Assembly (NCBI GenBank): GCA_026702635.1
Contig: JAPPBZ010000127.1
Span: forward strand, 1 to 5,257
Length of the DNA stretch: 5,257 bases
DNA from: Bacteroidota bacterium
GTDB lineage: Bacteria > Bacteroidota > Rhodothermia > Rhodothermales > Bin80
Direction of reading: 5' to 3'
Of this stretch, positions 1 to 5,257 are shown piece after piece. Numbering within the stretch: position 1 is the stretch's first letter; every line of letters begins with the position of its first letter. The notes below the pieces were generated by a model. The model saw nothing but the letters and a program-made list of their open reading frames with translations. It did not search any database and was not told the origin of the DNA. The position numbers and the translations under genes were made by a program.

Positions 1-145
1 AGCGAGAGACCCAGTCTTTGAACAGATGATATTTTCCGTCCAATTGGCGGATTTCCACGACAGCGGGTTCCTGCGCCTGTAGAAGGCCTGCCCCAGGCGC
101 GAAGAGGAGCAACATGGAGAGGGAGATAAGACTTCGATAAAACAT
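1..145 (-). CDS. Secreted protein, N-terminal fragment (runs off left edge)
   Basis: An open frame of 48 codons starts at ATG 145-143 and is still open at the window edge, so only the amino end is visible. The first residues (MFYRSLISLSMLLLFAPGAG) are a typical Sec signal peptide: a positive charge at Arg4, a long hydrophobic core, then a likely signal peptidase I site near LQAQ|EP or QAQE|PA. The mature part begins with EPAVVEIRQLDGKYHLF. The protein is therefore exported to the periplasm, the surface or the outside. The start lies one base after the transporter stop (TAG-A-ATG), so the two are almost surely co-transcribed and probably translationally coupled; I see no good Shine-Dalgarno sequence at the proper distance. 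The position behind a sugar porter makes a carbohydrate-active enzyme or binding protein plausible, but this is inference from context. No catalytic domain is visible and the family cannot be named. Confidence 0.72.
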   Translation of the reverse strand, partial: MFYRSLISLSMLLLFAPGAGLLQAQEPAVVEIRQLDGKYHLFKDWVSR

Positions 146-146
146 T

Positions 147-1718
147 CTATTGGGGTTCAGTTTTCGGTTCTCCTGCAAGGAGGGACTCCAGGGATTCGAG
201 GGAGCGTCCTTTCGTCTCAGGAAGAACAAGGATGACAAAAACGAGGCCAAACGCAGCCATGATCCCATATAGGAGAAATGTTGTAGCACTACCCAGATTG
301 GCAAGCTCCCATGGGAAAACCAGTTGAACGGTAAAGCTTATGCCGGAATTGATCAGTCCAACAAATGAAATCGCCAGTGCGCGTACCCGATTTGGGAATA
401 GTTCTGAGAAAAGTACCCACATGACGGGGCCAAGGGAAACCGCAAACGAAGCGACAAACCCCAAGATGCCGGTCAGAATGAGGATCGGGTTCATGCTGAT
501 AGCTGCTGCAATCAGATCGGACTCAAATTCTCTTGCGGCAGAAAGCCCCAGTGCGGCTTCAAGTGCTTGCTTGAACTCAACGTCAGAGTTGAAGGTTACG
601 CCAACTATATCCTGAAGGGCCTGCTGATTGATCGCGGCGGGGAGAACGACATCTGCAGGTAGCGTGTAGCTGGCACTATAGAAGCCGTAGGCCAGTACTG
701 CCATGGCGATGGTGATTCCTGTGAGCCCCACAATAAGTAGCGGCTTTCTCCCCAGTCGATCAACCAGAGCAATGGCCACAATGGTAAAGACCAGATTGAC
801 GATGCCAACCAGGATCGCCTGGACAAAAGAGGCATTCGTCCCAATCCCTGACTGCTCAAAGATCATGGGAGCATAAAAGAACACGGCATTGATTCCTGTA
901 ATTTGTTGCACAATGGCAATTACAATTCCGATGAGGAGTGCAAGCTTTAGTGCCGGTGCAAACAAAGCAGCGATGCCAACCTTATCTTTCGCAGCATCTG
1001 CAACCAGGCTGCCCTGTACTTCTCGCAGGTCTTTTTCTGCTTCATCGGGTCCACTTGCCCGCGTCATGATTGCCAGTCCTTCGGTGACACGCCCCTTCAT
1101 CACAAGCCAGCGGGGACTTTCAGGTACCGCAAAAAGCGCAAAAAAGTAGAGTACAGCGGGAAGTGTTTCCAAGCCCAGCATCCAGCGCCAGTTCCAAGGG
1201 CCGAAATTCATCTCCTGTGCCCAGGCAGCAGTGGAATCACCGAGTTCCAAAATGACATAATTCGTAAAAAAGGCGACGGTAATTCCAATCACGATATTGA
1301 GTTGATTGAACGATACCATCCGTCCCCGAAGTAGGGGCGGAGAGATTTCTGCAATGTACATCGGGGCGATAATGAGCGATGCACCAACTCCCAGACCTCC
1401 AACCATACGGGCGATCACCAGAATCAGGTAGGAGGGAGCCAGAGCAGATCCAATCGCCGAAATAGCATAAAGGACGGCTGCCCAGTAAAGTACACTGCGC
1501 CGACCGATCAGATTGCTGAGTGGTCCAGCCGCCAACATGGCCAGCGTTGAGCTGAGGGTCAGCGAGCTGACTGCCCACCCAAGTTCCAAATCGGTAAGAG
1601 CAAATTCGACCTCAATAAAGCCAACAACTCCAGAGATGACTGAAGCATCAAAGCCCATGAGGAATCCACCCAATGCAACAATAAGGGCAGTTCTCGCGAC
1701 ATAAAGATTGTTTTTCAT
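147..1718 (-). CDS. Sugar porter family MFS transporter (XylE/GLUT-like), probable H+ symporter
   Basis: A 523-residue inner-membrane protein with the full signature set of the sugar porter family (TC 2.A.1.1). It has GFDASVISG at 22-30 in TM1, IGRRS at 71-75, RMVGGLGVG at 104-112, PMYIAEISPPLLRGR at 119-133, PESPRWL at 199-205 closing the first half, QQITGIN at 271-277 in TM7, DRLGRKP at 320-326, GPVMWVLFSELFP at 430-442 in TM10 and PETKGRSLE at 500-508. By alignment from memory with E. coli XylE, the sugar contacts Gln168, Gln288, Gln289, Asn294 and Trp392 match Gln139, Gln271, Gln272, Asn277 and Trp434. The proton-coupling pair Asp27/Arg133 matches Asp24/Arg104, which suggests H+ symport rather than facilitated diffusion. 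The sugar itself cannot be read from the sequence. A segment at about 350-408 between TM9 and TM10 is much longer than in XylE. The ATG at 1718 has no clear Shine-Dalgarno sequence but fits the TM1 spacing. It is the first gene of a unit with the secreted protein downstream. Confidence 0.95.
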   Translation of the reverse strand: MKNNLYVARTALIVALGGFLMGFDASVISGVVGFIEVEFALTDLELGWAVSSLTLSSTLAMLAAGPLSNLIGRRSVLYWAAVLYAISAIGSALAPSYLILVIARMVGGLGVGASLIIAPMYIAEISPPLLRGRMVSFNQLNIVIGITVAFFTNYVILELGDSTAAWAQEMNFGPWNWRWMLGLETLPAVLYFFALFAVPESPRWLVMKGRVTEGLAIMTRASGPDEAEKDLREVQGSLVADAAKDKVGIAALFAPALKLALLIGIVIAIVQQITGINAVFFYAPMIFEQSGIGTNASFVQAILVGIVNLVFTIVAIALVDRLGRKPLLIVGLTGITIAMAVLAYGFYSASYTLPADVVLPAAINQQALQDIVGVTFNSDVEFKQALEAALGLSAAREFESDLIAAAISMNPILILTGILGFVASFAVSLGPVMWVLFSELFPNRVRALAISFVGLINSGISFTVQLVFPWELANLGSATTFLLYGIMAAFGLVFVILVLPETKGRSLESLESLLAGEPKTEPQ

Positions 1719-1993
1719 GGTGTTGGCGCTAAGAAGCGTTAGGGTTCAGTTCAGTCATGGTAAGGTATACGTGACGGCATATTGGAGAAATCTACGAACA
1801 TTTTACGAAAACCTTTTCATGCTCACAAAAGTATTGAACTTTTCTGTAGTTAGGGAACTGGGGGTGAGTTCATCATATCTACTAAAAATCTCCATAGAAA
1901 GCCAGAATAAATCCAGAGATTTACATGAGAGGGATGCTTCAATTATCTCACCGAATTGATTCCTTAACCCAACCTTGCCAGTTAAAGCATCAT
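1719..1993. other. AT-rich intergenic region between divergent genes
   Basis: About 275 bases lie between the transporter start (minus strand) and the small cysteine-rich ORF (plus strand). They are clearly richer in A and T than the flanking genes, as expected for a regulatory spacer. The region must hold the transporter promoter; one candidate box is listed separately. Near the transporter start there is a small 4-bp inverted repeat, CGCT-AAGA-AGCG at 1727-1738, and a GTATAC palindrome near 1767, either of which could belong to an operator, although neither is long enough to claim. Short open frames on both strands cross the region, but they lack coding character and known motifs. I see no RNA gene in it. 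Confidence 0.6.
1826..1833 (-). promoter_or_regulatory. Possible Bacteroidetes-type -7 box of the transporter promoter
   Basis: The minus strand reads TACTTTTG here, an exact match to the TAnnTTTG element at -7 of primary-sigma promoters in Bacteroidetes. It would place the transcript start roughly 100 bases before the transporter ATG. I do not see a convincing TTTG-like -33 element at the usual spacing of about 19-21 bases, and an eight-base degenerate match can arise by chance in AT-rich DNA. The call also depends on the organism belonging to or near Bacteroidota, which is itself inferred. Confidence 0.25.
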
Positions 1994-2167
1994 ATGCGAC
2001 CAACCTGTGCTAACCGGTGCCCAATTTGGGATGAATGTAGAAGTCGCTACTGTATTATGGGGAGAGAACGTGACCCACGCCATTGCACTGTTGCCAGATA
2101 CGTGAGAATAATGGCGTGTTTATATACAGGAGTGAGATCTGACCGCCTTTTGTATAGGGCCCCATAA
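1994..2167 (+). CDS. Small cysteine-rich protein, uncharacterised (putative metal-binding)
   Basis: A 57-residue open frame with six cysteines at 5, 9, 15, 20, 31 and 42, spaced C-x3-C-x5-C-x4-C-x10-C-x10-C. The core reads CPIWDECRSRYC, then a basic loop and HCTVARYV. The dense Cys pattern, with aromatic residues and a His next to Cys31, resembles compact zinc or iron-sulfur binding mini-proteins. I do not recognise a named family. There is no signal peptide or membrane segment, so it is probably cytoplasmic. The start is uncertain: the same frame extends upstream to ATG 1925 (80 residues, adding one more Cys), and neither ATG has a good Shine-Dalgarno sequence. I prefer 1994 because the patterned sequence begins right after it. 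It points away from the transporter and towards the next ORF 62 bases downstream. It could also be a chance ORF, since the spacer has little other support for a gene. Confidence 0.42.
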   Translation: MRPTCANRCPIWDECRSRYCIMGRERDPRHCTVARYVRIMACLYTGVRSDRLLYRAP

Positions 2168-2229
2168 GCGCCAACTTGTTATTTCTCTGACTCTCTACTA
2201 GAATAGAATATTAGCTATTATTTTTATGG

Positions 2230-2715
2230 ATGTTTTTCTGTGAAGAAATTCATTGGCAGCCCTATTGGAGTATTCACGAACGAGAGGGTGATTCAATCAA
2301 TCAAATCGCCATGAACGCTGTCCGACAACACTCAAGTAATAAACTTGCTTCCACGATGGCGATAGAAAATCTTGGAGATTTTCTTGGCTCTTCGGGAAAG
2401 GAACGTGCGGTACGAGAAACGATCCAACATGAGATTTCCTTAGTTACAGCAAGAGTAGATATCTCCGAATCCAGCGAAGATCTGGATTTTGTGTACGACC
2501 TCATTGCAATCGCCTGCGGAGATAAGCAGTTGAATGAGGCCGGATGCCATGCGAAGGGCTATTGTGGGGGGAGGGGCAAATTGAACGAAATGCTTCGCTT
2601 TGAAGCGGGGGATATTGAAACTGGGATGGAGCAATACTTAGCGTTTTACGTGAACATGATTGATGAAACTCTTCAATCCCCGGATGAGGGGGTAATAAAC
2701 CTTAATGGACAATGA
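2230..2715 (+). CDS. Hypothetical protein, 161 residues
   Basis: I do not recognise this protein. It is acidic and soluble in appearance, with no signal peptide or membrane span. Residues 24-75 look helical. The middle holds three cysteines, Cys96, Cys106 and Cys112, in the arrangement C-x9-C-x5-C followed by Gly-Gly, with His107 nearby; this could be a metal site or simply structural. The C-terminal third is acidic and helical. Its codon and residue composition looks protein-like rather than random, and no competing frame on either strand is better. The start at 2230 follows a very AT-rich leader without a Shine-Dalgarno sequence; Met28 at 2311 is an alternative. The stop overlaps an ATG as ATGA at 2712-2715, which opens the frame of the secreted NTF2-like protein, so the two are probably one transcript. 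That arrangement suggests a joint role but does not reveal it. Confidence 0.55.
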   Translation: MFFCEEIHWQPYWSIHEREGDSINQIAMNAVRQHSSNKLASTMAIENLGDFLGSSGKERAVRETIQHEISLVTARVDISESSEDLDFVYDLIAIACGDKQLNEAGCHAKGYCGGRGKLNEMLRFEAGDIETGMEQYLAFYVNMIDETLQSPDEGVINLNGQ

Positions 2716-2772
2716 AAAAGATTATTGAAGACCAAGGCATGAATAAACTCAGCAAGGGTTTTGGAAATAGTT

Positions 2773-2781
2773 GGAGCAAGG
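2773..2781 (+). promoter_or_regulatory. Ribosome binding site deciding the NTF2-like start
   Basis: GGAGCAAGG lies just before ATG 2787; its AAGG end leaves five bases to the start codon, a normal Shine-Dalgarno distance. The alternative upstream ATG at 2712 overlaps the previous stop and would add 25 hydrophilic residues before the signal peptide. The site and the signal peptide together favour 2787. Confidence 0.5.
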
Positions 2782-2786
2782 TCAAG

Positions 2787-3260
2787 ATGAAAAGACACTC
2801 CTATATTCTCTTTTGTACTTTCGTAATTACAGCTGCCGTGATGAGTGTACCCGCGTACGCTCAGTCTGATGAAGCCGAAGTTCGGGCCGTGATTGATCGT
2901 TTATTTGATGGGATGCGCGCCGGTGACAGTACGATGGTACGCAGCGTACTGCATGAAGAAGCGCTGATGGCCCGGGCCGGTTCTCAAGGTCTACGTATCG
3001 GTCCTACGGATGGGTTTGTCCGGGCGGTTGGTACACCGCACGACGAGGTATGGGATGAGCGGATATGGGATGTTCATATCTCAATTGATGGGCGACTAGC
3101 TTCGGCGTGGATGGAGTTTGCATTCTTTCTTGGTGATACGCTCAGTCACTGCGGGGTGAACTCAATGCAACTTTATAGGACGGACGAGGGCTGGAAGATC
3201 ATTTATCTGGCGGACACGAATCGTCCACCCACCTGTGAAGTGCCAGAGCAGGGATCTTAA
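2787..3260 (+). CDS. Secreted NTF2/SnoaL-like family protein
   Basis: A 157-residue protein with a Sec signal peptide: basic start MKRH, hydrophobic core at about 5-20, and an A-x-A cleavage site at PAYA|QSDE after residue 25. The mature part is one small cone-shaped domain of the nuclear transport factor 2 / SnoaL / 'lumazine-binding-like' superfamily. The helix EVRAVIDRLFDGMRAGD at 31-47 and the following V-R-S-V-L-H-E-E-A segment are its standard opening. The strands WDVHISIDGRLASAWMEF (94-111) and the closing GWKIIYLADT (135-144) fit the family. Such proteins are periplasmic or surface exposed and mostly of unknown role; some bind small ligands or are enzymes. Two cysteines remain in the mature form, Cys122 in SHCGV and Cys150, and could form a disulfide. 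The frame is also open back to ATG 2712, which would overlap the previous gene by ATGA; I reject that start because it would bury the signal peptide. The stop codon overlaps the convergent purF stop. Confidence 0.85.
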   Translation: MKRHSYILFCTFVITAAVMSVPAYAQSDEAEVRAVIDRLFDGMRAGDSTMVRSVLHEEALMARAGSQGLRIGPTDGFVRAVGTPHDEVWDERIWDVHISIDGRLASAWMEFAFFLGDTLSHCGVNSMQLYRTDEGWKIIYLADTNRPPTCEVPEQGS

Positions 3261-4753
3261 TCGTAGGCCTCTTTGGCGACACAGTTTTCCACGGGTACAG
3301 GGTAGCATCCTGTAAAACAAGCATCACAGTAGCCGTGCGGGCTGTCATGGGCGTCCCCGACCGCTTTTTTGAGGCTTTCGATGCTTAAGTAGGCGAGGGA
3401 ATCAACGCCAAGCCACTCTCCTATGGCGGCTACATCATCAAATTTACTCGAAAGCAATTCCTGCTTGCTGGGGAAATCCATCCCGTAGAAACAGGGATTC
3501 ATAACGGTTGGTGAAGCGACACGAAAATGAACCTCCTTCGCACCAGCTTCCCGAATCATCTTCACTAGGAGCTTTGCAGTTGTCCCCCGAACGATCGAAT
3601 CATCCAGGACGACGACAATCCGATCCTTCAATACCCCATCAACCGTATTAAACTTGCACCGCACCCGCAACTCGCGACTATCCTGGCCTGGTGCGATGAA
3701 GGTTCGACCCACATAGTGGTTGCGAATCAAACCTATATCGTGCTTGCAACGGTATCCAAGCTTTTGACATTCACTTACATAACCAAGTGTCGCGGTGTTG
3801 GAAGAGTCCGGTACCGAAATCACAAGGGGAGCTTTTTCTTCTGTTGGTACGCGAGGGACAGGGGCGTCATGAGCAAGTTGCTTGCCAAATTTTCGGCGCA
3901 CTTTATCAACCATTTCACCGTAAATCCGGGAATCCGGCCGGGAAAAGTAAATGTATTCAAAAATACACTGGCTCACACCGTACTGGCCATTGAGTTGTTC
4001 GCTACGGGGCTCCCCCATCTCACAGGCATCCTGATCAATGATGACGACCTCACCCGGTTCAACATCACGAATATATTCGGCCCCAATCATATCAAAGGCG
4101 CAGGTCTCACTCGCGACGCAGTAGGAGATTCCCCCATTCTCTTCCGTTTCGGGTAATTGACCCAGTGCAAGTGGTCTGAATCCGTTGGGATCCCGAACCG
4201 CAATCAGGCGGTTGTCAGTAAGCAGCGTCAGTGCATAGCCACCTTCTACTTCCGCAAGTGCATCCAGAATTTGATCAACTTGATTTTCCTGGCGGCTTTG
4301 GGAAATCAAATGCAGAATGAGTTCTGTATCAGAGGTTGACTGAAATAGCGTTCCCTGTTCACTGAATGAACGCCGAAGTTTGGCTGCATTGGAGAGGTTT
4401 CCATTGTGGGCGACCGCGAGGTTCCCGTCGCGATACTGAACGTGGAAAGGCTGAATATTGGCACGATTTACCGAAGAACCACTCGTAGAGTAACGTGTGT
4501 GGCCAATTGCCGATTTACCGCTCAGGGGGTTTTGGAAAAGACTGGGATCATCAAATACATCCAGGACAAGGCCAAAGTCACGTACAGCAGACATGATTCG
4601 CCGCTCTCGTACCGGGTCGAAGGAGGAACTGACAATCCCACATGATTCTTGCCCTCTGTGCTGGAGAGCGTGCAGACCAAAATAGGTAAGCCGCGCGGCT
4701 TCCGGCGAGTTAAAAATGCCAAAAATTCCGCAGTGGTCTCTCATGCTGTCCAT
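3257..4753 (-). CDS. purF: Amidophosphoribosyltransferase (glutamine PRPP amidotransferase)
   Basis: A 498-residue cytoplasmic enzyme that converts PRPP and glutamine to 5-phosphoribosylamine, the first committed step of de novo purine synthesis. The N-terminal Ntn glutaminase domain begins at the nucleophile Cys8 (HCGIFGIF), with LQHRGQES at 30-37, GHTRYSTSG at 84-92, HNGNL at 116-120 and STSDTE at 139-144. The phosphoribosyltransferase half has SVPDSSNTA at 313-321 and the PRPP loop VVVLDDSIVRGTT at 380-392. Cys263, Cys421, Cys476 and Cys479 correspond to the four [4Fe-4S] ligands of the Bacillus subtilis enzyme, so this is the iron-sulfur, propeptide-bearing type rather than the E. coli type. 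Seven residues precede Cys8 and should be removed on maturation; starting at Met4 (4744) would leave four. Neither start has a strong ribosome site. An additional Cys483 lies in CFTGCYP. The gene follows the CorC-type gene by 69 bases in the same direction, and its end overlaps the convergent NTF2-like gene. Confidence 0.98.
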   Translation of the reverse strand: MDSMRDHCGIFGIFNSPEAARLTYFGLHALQHRGQESCGIVSSSFDPVRERRIMSAVRDFGLVLDVFDDPSLFQNPLSGKSAIGHTRYSTSGSSVNRANIQPFHVQYRDGNLAVAHNGNLSNAAKLRRSFSEQGTLFQSTSDTELILHLISQSRQENQVDQILDALAEVEGGYALTLLTDNRLIAVRDPNGFRPLALGQLPETEENGGISYCVASETCAFDMIGAEYIRDVEPGEVVIIDQDACEMGEPRSEQLNGQYGVSQCIFEYIYFSRPDSRIYGEMVDKVRRKFGKQLAHDAPVPRVPTEEKAPLVISVPDSSNTATLGYVSECQKLGYRCKHDIGLIRNHYVGRTFIAPGQDSRELRVRCKFNTVDGVLKDRIVVVLDDSIVRGTTAKLLVKMIREAGAKEVHFRVASPTVMNPCFYGMDFPSKQELLSSKFDDVAAIGEWLGVDSLAYLSIESLKKAVGDAHDSPHGYCDACFTGCYPVPVENCVAKEAYD

Positions 4754-4812
4754 GCGAGCTCAGTGGCGTAGCAGTGATGGATATGTCATTGAATCCAGAG
4801 AGCTCATTAGGG

Positions 4813-4830
4813 TTTCATATTACTATGAAA
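4813..4830. repeat. 7-bp inverted repeat over the CorC-type stop codon
   Basis: TTTCATA at 4813-4819 and TATGAAA at 4824-4830 are perfect inverted copies around a four-base loop, TTAC. The structure covers the last codons and the TAG stop of the CorC-type gene, in front of purF. The stem is AT-rich, and no run of T follows on the minus strand, so it is not a normal intrinsic terminator. It may be a weak RNA hairpin, a protein site (purF is often controlled by a purine repressor in other bacteria), or chance. Confidence 0.35.
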
Positions 4831-5257
4831 TTATGTCGTTCGATTCTTTGGTGTCGTTGCGGACACGGATATGTACCAAGCGGATCCGGTTGTTTTCCAC
4901 CTCTTCCACCGAAAGATCCAATTGACCATGTGTGGTCGTAAATCCTGGTTCGGGAATATCTCCGGCCAGGTGAAATATGAGACCACCTAGGGTTTCGAAT
5001 GTATAGGTGTCCGTCGGCAGGGAAATATCTAACGTATCATTGAGATCCGTCAGGGGGATCCGCGCATCCACGCGGTATTCCAGTTCGCCCAGCGGAGTGA
5101 TGAGCGTATCTCGCGCCTCGTCATGTTCGTCTTCGAATTCCCCAACAACCTCCTCTAATATATCGTCCAGCGTTACCAGTCCTGCCGTACCTCCATACTC
5201 ATCCATCTCTGGCTGCTCTCTCCCTTCGGCGAAGAAGTCGTCCGAGAACTTCCCAGC
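4823..5257 (-). CDS. CBS/CorC_HlyC domain protein (hemolysin C/CNNM family), C-terminal fragment
   Basis: The frame enters from the right edge with no stop, so 144 C-terminal residues are seen; the N-terminal DUF21/CNNM membrane domain and most of the CBS pair, if present, lie outside. The visible part begins in the second CBS repeat, whose hallmark DEYGGTAGLVTLDDILEEVVGE is at residues 19-40 of the fragment. An acidic linker, EFEDEHDEARD, follows, then a complete CorC_HlyC transporter-associated domain with the typical Asp-Leu-Asn, TLGGLIFHLAGDIPEPG and a closing NRIRLVHIRV strand. Proteins of this group (CorC, TlyC, YtfL/YfjD, GldE in gliding Bacteroidetes) sit at or in the inner membrane; roles in Mg/Co efflux or envelope upkeep are known for some. 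The residues just before DEYGG (EQPEM) lack the hydrophobic strand usual there. An internal ATG at 5206 is not the true start, because it would cut the CBS domain. purF lies 69 bases downstream. Confidence 0.9.
   Translation of the reverse strand, partial: AGKFSDDFFAEGREQPEMDEYGGTAGLVTLDDILEEVVGEFEDEHDEARDTLITPLGELEYRVDARIPLTDLNDTLDISLPTDTYTFETLGGLIFHLAGDIPEPGFTTTHGQLDLSVEEVENNRIRLVHIRVRNDTKESNDIIS

Noticed and set aside
1237..1578. 113-residue minus-strand frame inside the transporter gene
   Set aside because: Out of frame with a protein carrying all family motifs; its composition is random-like.
1708..1959. 83-residue plus-strand frame across the transporter start
   Set aside because: It overlaps the transporter start and the probable promoter region and has no motif or ribosome site.
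1803..2003. 66-residue minus-strand frame in the spacer before the transporter
   Set aside because: No recognisable pattern or ribosome site; it covers the likely promoter and runs against the cysteine-rich frame.
2202..2226. AATAG/CTATT hairpin followed by a T-rich run as a terminator of the cysteine-rich ORF
   Set aside because: The stem has only five mostly A-T pairs with an eight-base loop, too weak to call an intrinsic terminator.
2712..2786. Longer start of the NTF2-like protein at ATG 2712
   Set aside because: It would place 25 hydrophilic residues before a clear signal peptide; ATG 2787 has a well-spaced ribosome site.
3209..3229. GGCGGAC/GTCCACC hairpin as a purF terminator
   Set aside because: It contains a mismatch or wobble, lies within conserved NTF2-like codons, and no T-run follows on the minus strand.
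3716..4156. 146-residue plus-strand open frame inside purF
   Set aside because: It lies wholly antisense to well-conserved purF codons, has no domain motif, and is explained by the codon bias of purF.

Overview
The window looks like ordinary chromosomal DNA of a free-living bacterium, probably from the Bacteroidota/Rhodothermota/Balneolota side of the tree. The reasons are moderate GC, mostly weak or absent Shine-Dalgarno sequences, the style of the secreted NTF2-like protein and of the CorC-type protein, and one TAnnTTTG-like promoter box. This placement is an inference from style; no marker gene settles it. I see no rRNA, tRNA, CRISPR array, insertion sequence or phage gene.

Layout. The left third (1-1718) is a minus-strand unit. 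It holds a complete sugar porter of the major facilitator superfamily, followed after one base by the start of a secreted protein that runs off the left edge. Next comes an AT-rich stretch (1719-1993) that should hold the transporter promoter. It is followed on the plus strand by a small cysteine-rich ORF (1994-2167), an unrecognised 161-residue ORF (2230-2715) and a secreted NTF2/SnoaL-like protein (2787-3260). The right part (3257-5257) is again minus strand: the end of a CBS/CorC_HlyC (hemolysin C/CNNM-type) protein entering from the right edge, then a complete amidophosphoribosyltransferase gene, purF. purF and the NTF2-like gene converge and share the four bases TTAA, which supply both stop codons.

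Function. The transporter and the exported protein behind it probably form a carbohydrate-use unit. PurF makes the first committed step of purine synthesis and carries the full [4Fe-4S] ligand set of the Bacillus-type enzyme. The CorC-type protein upstream of it is probably an inner-membrane-associated cation or integrity factor and shares direction but no evident pathway. The two central ORFs have no function I can assign. The cysteine-rich one is the most interesting element, because its regular Cys spacing suggests a metal-binding mini-protein. I did not find a convincing new multi-gene system.
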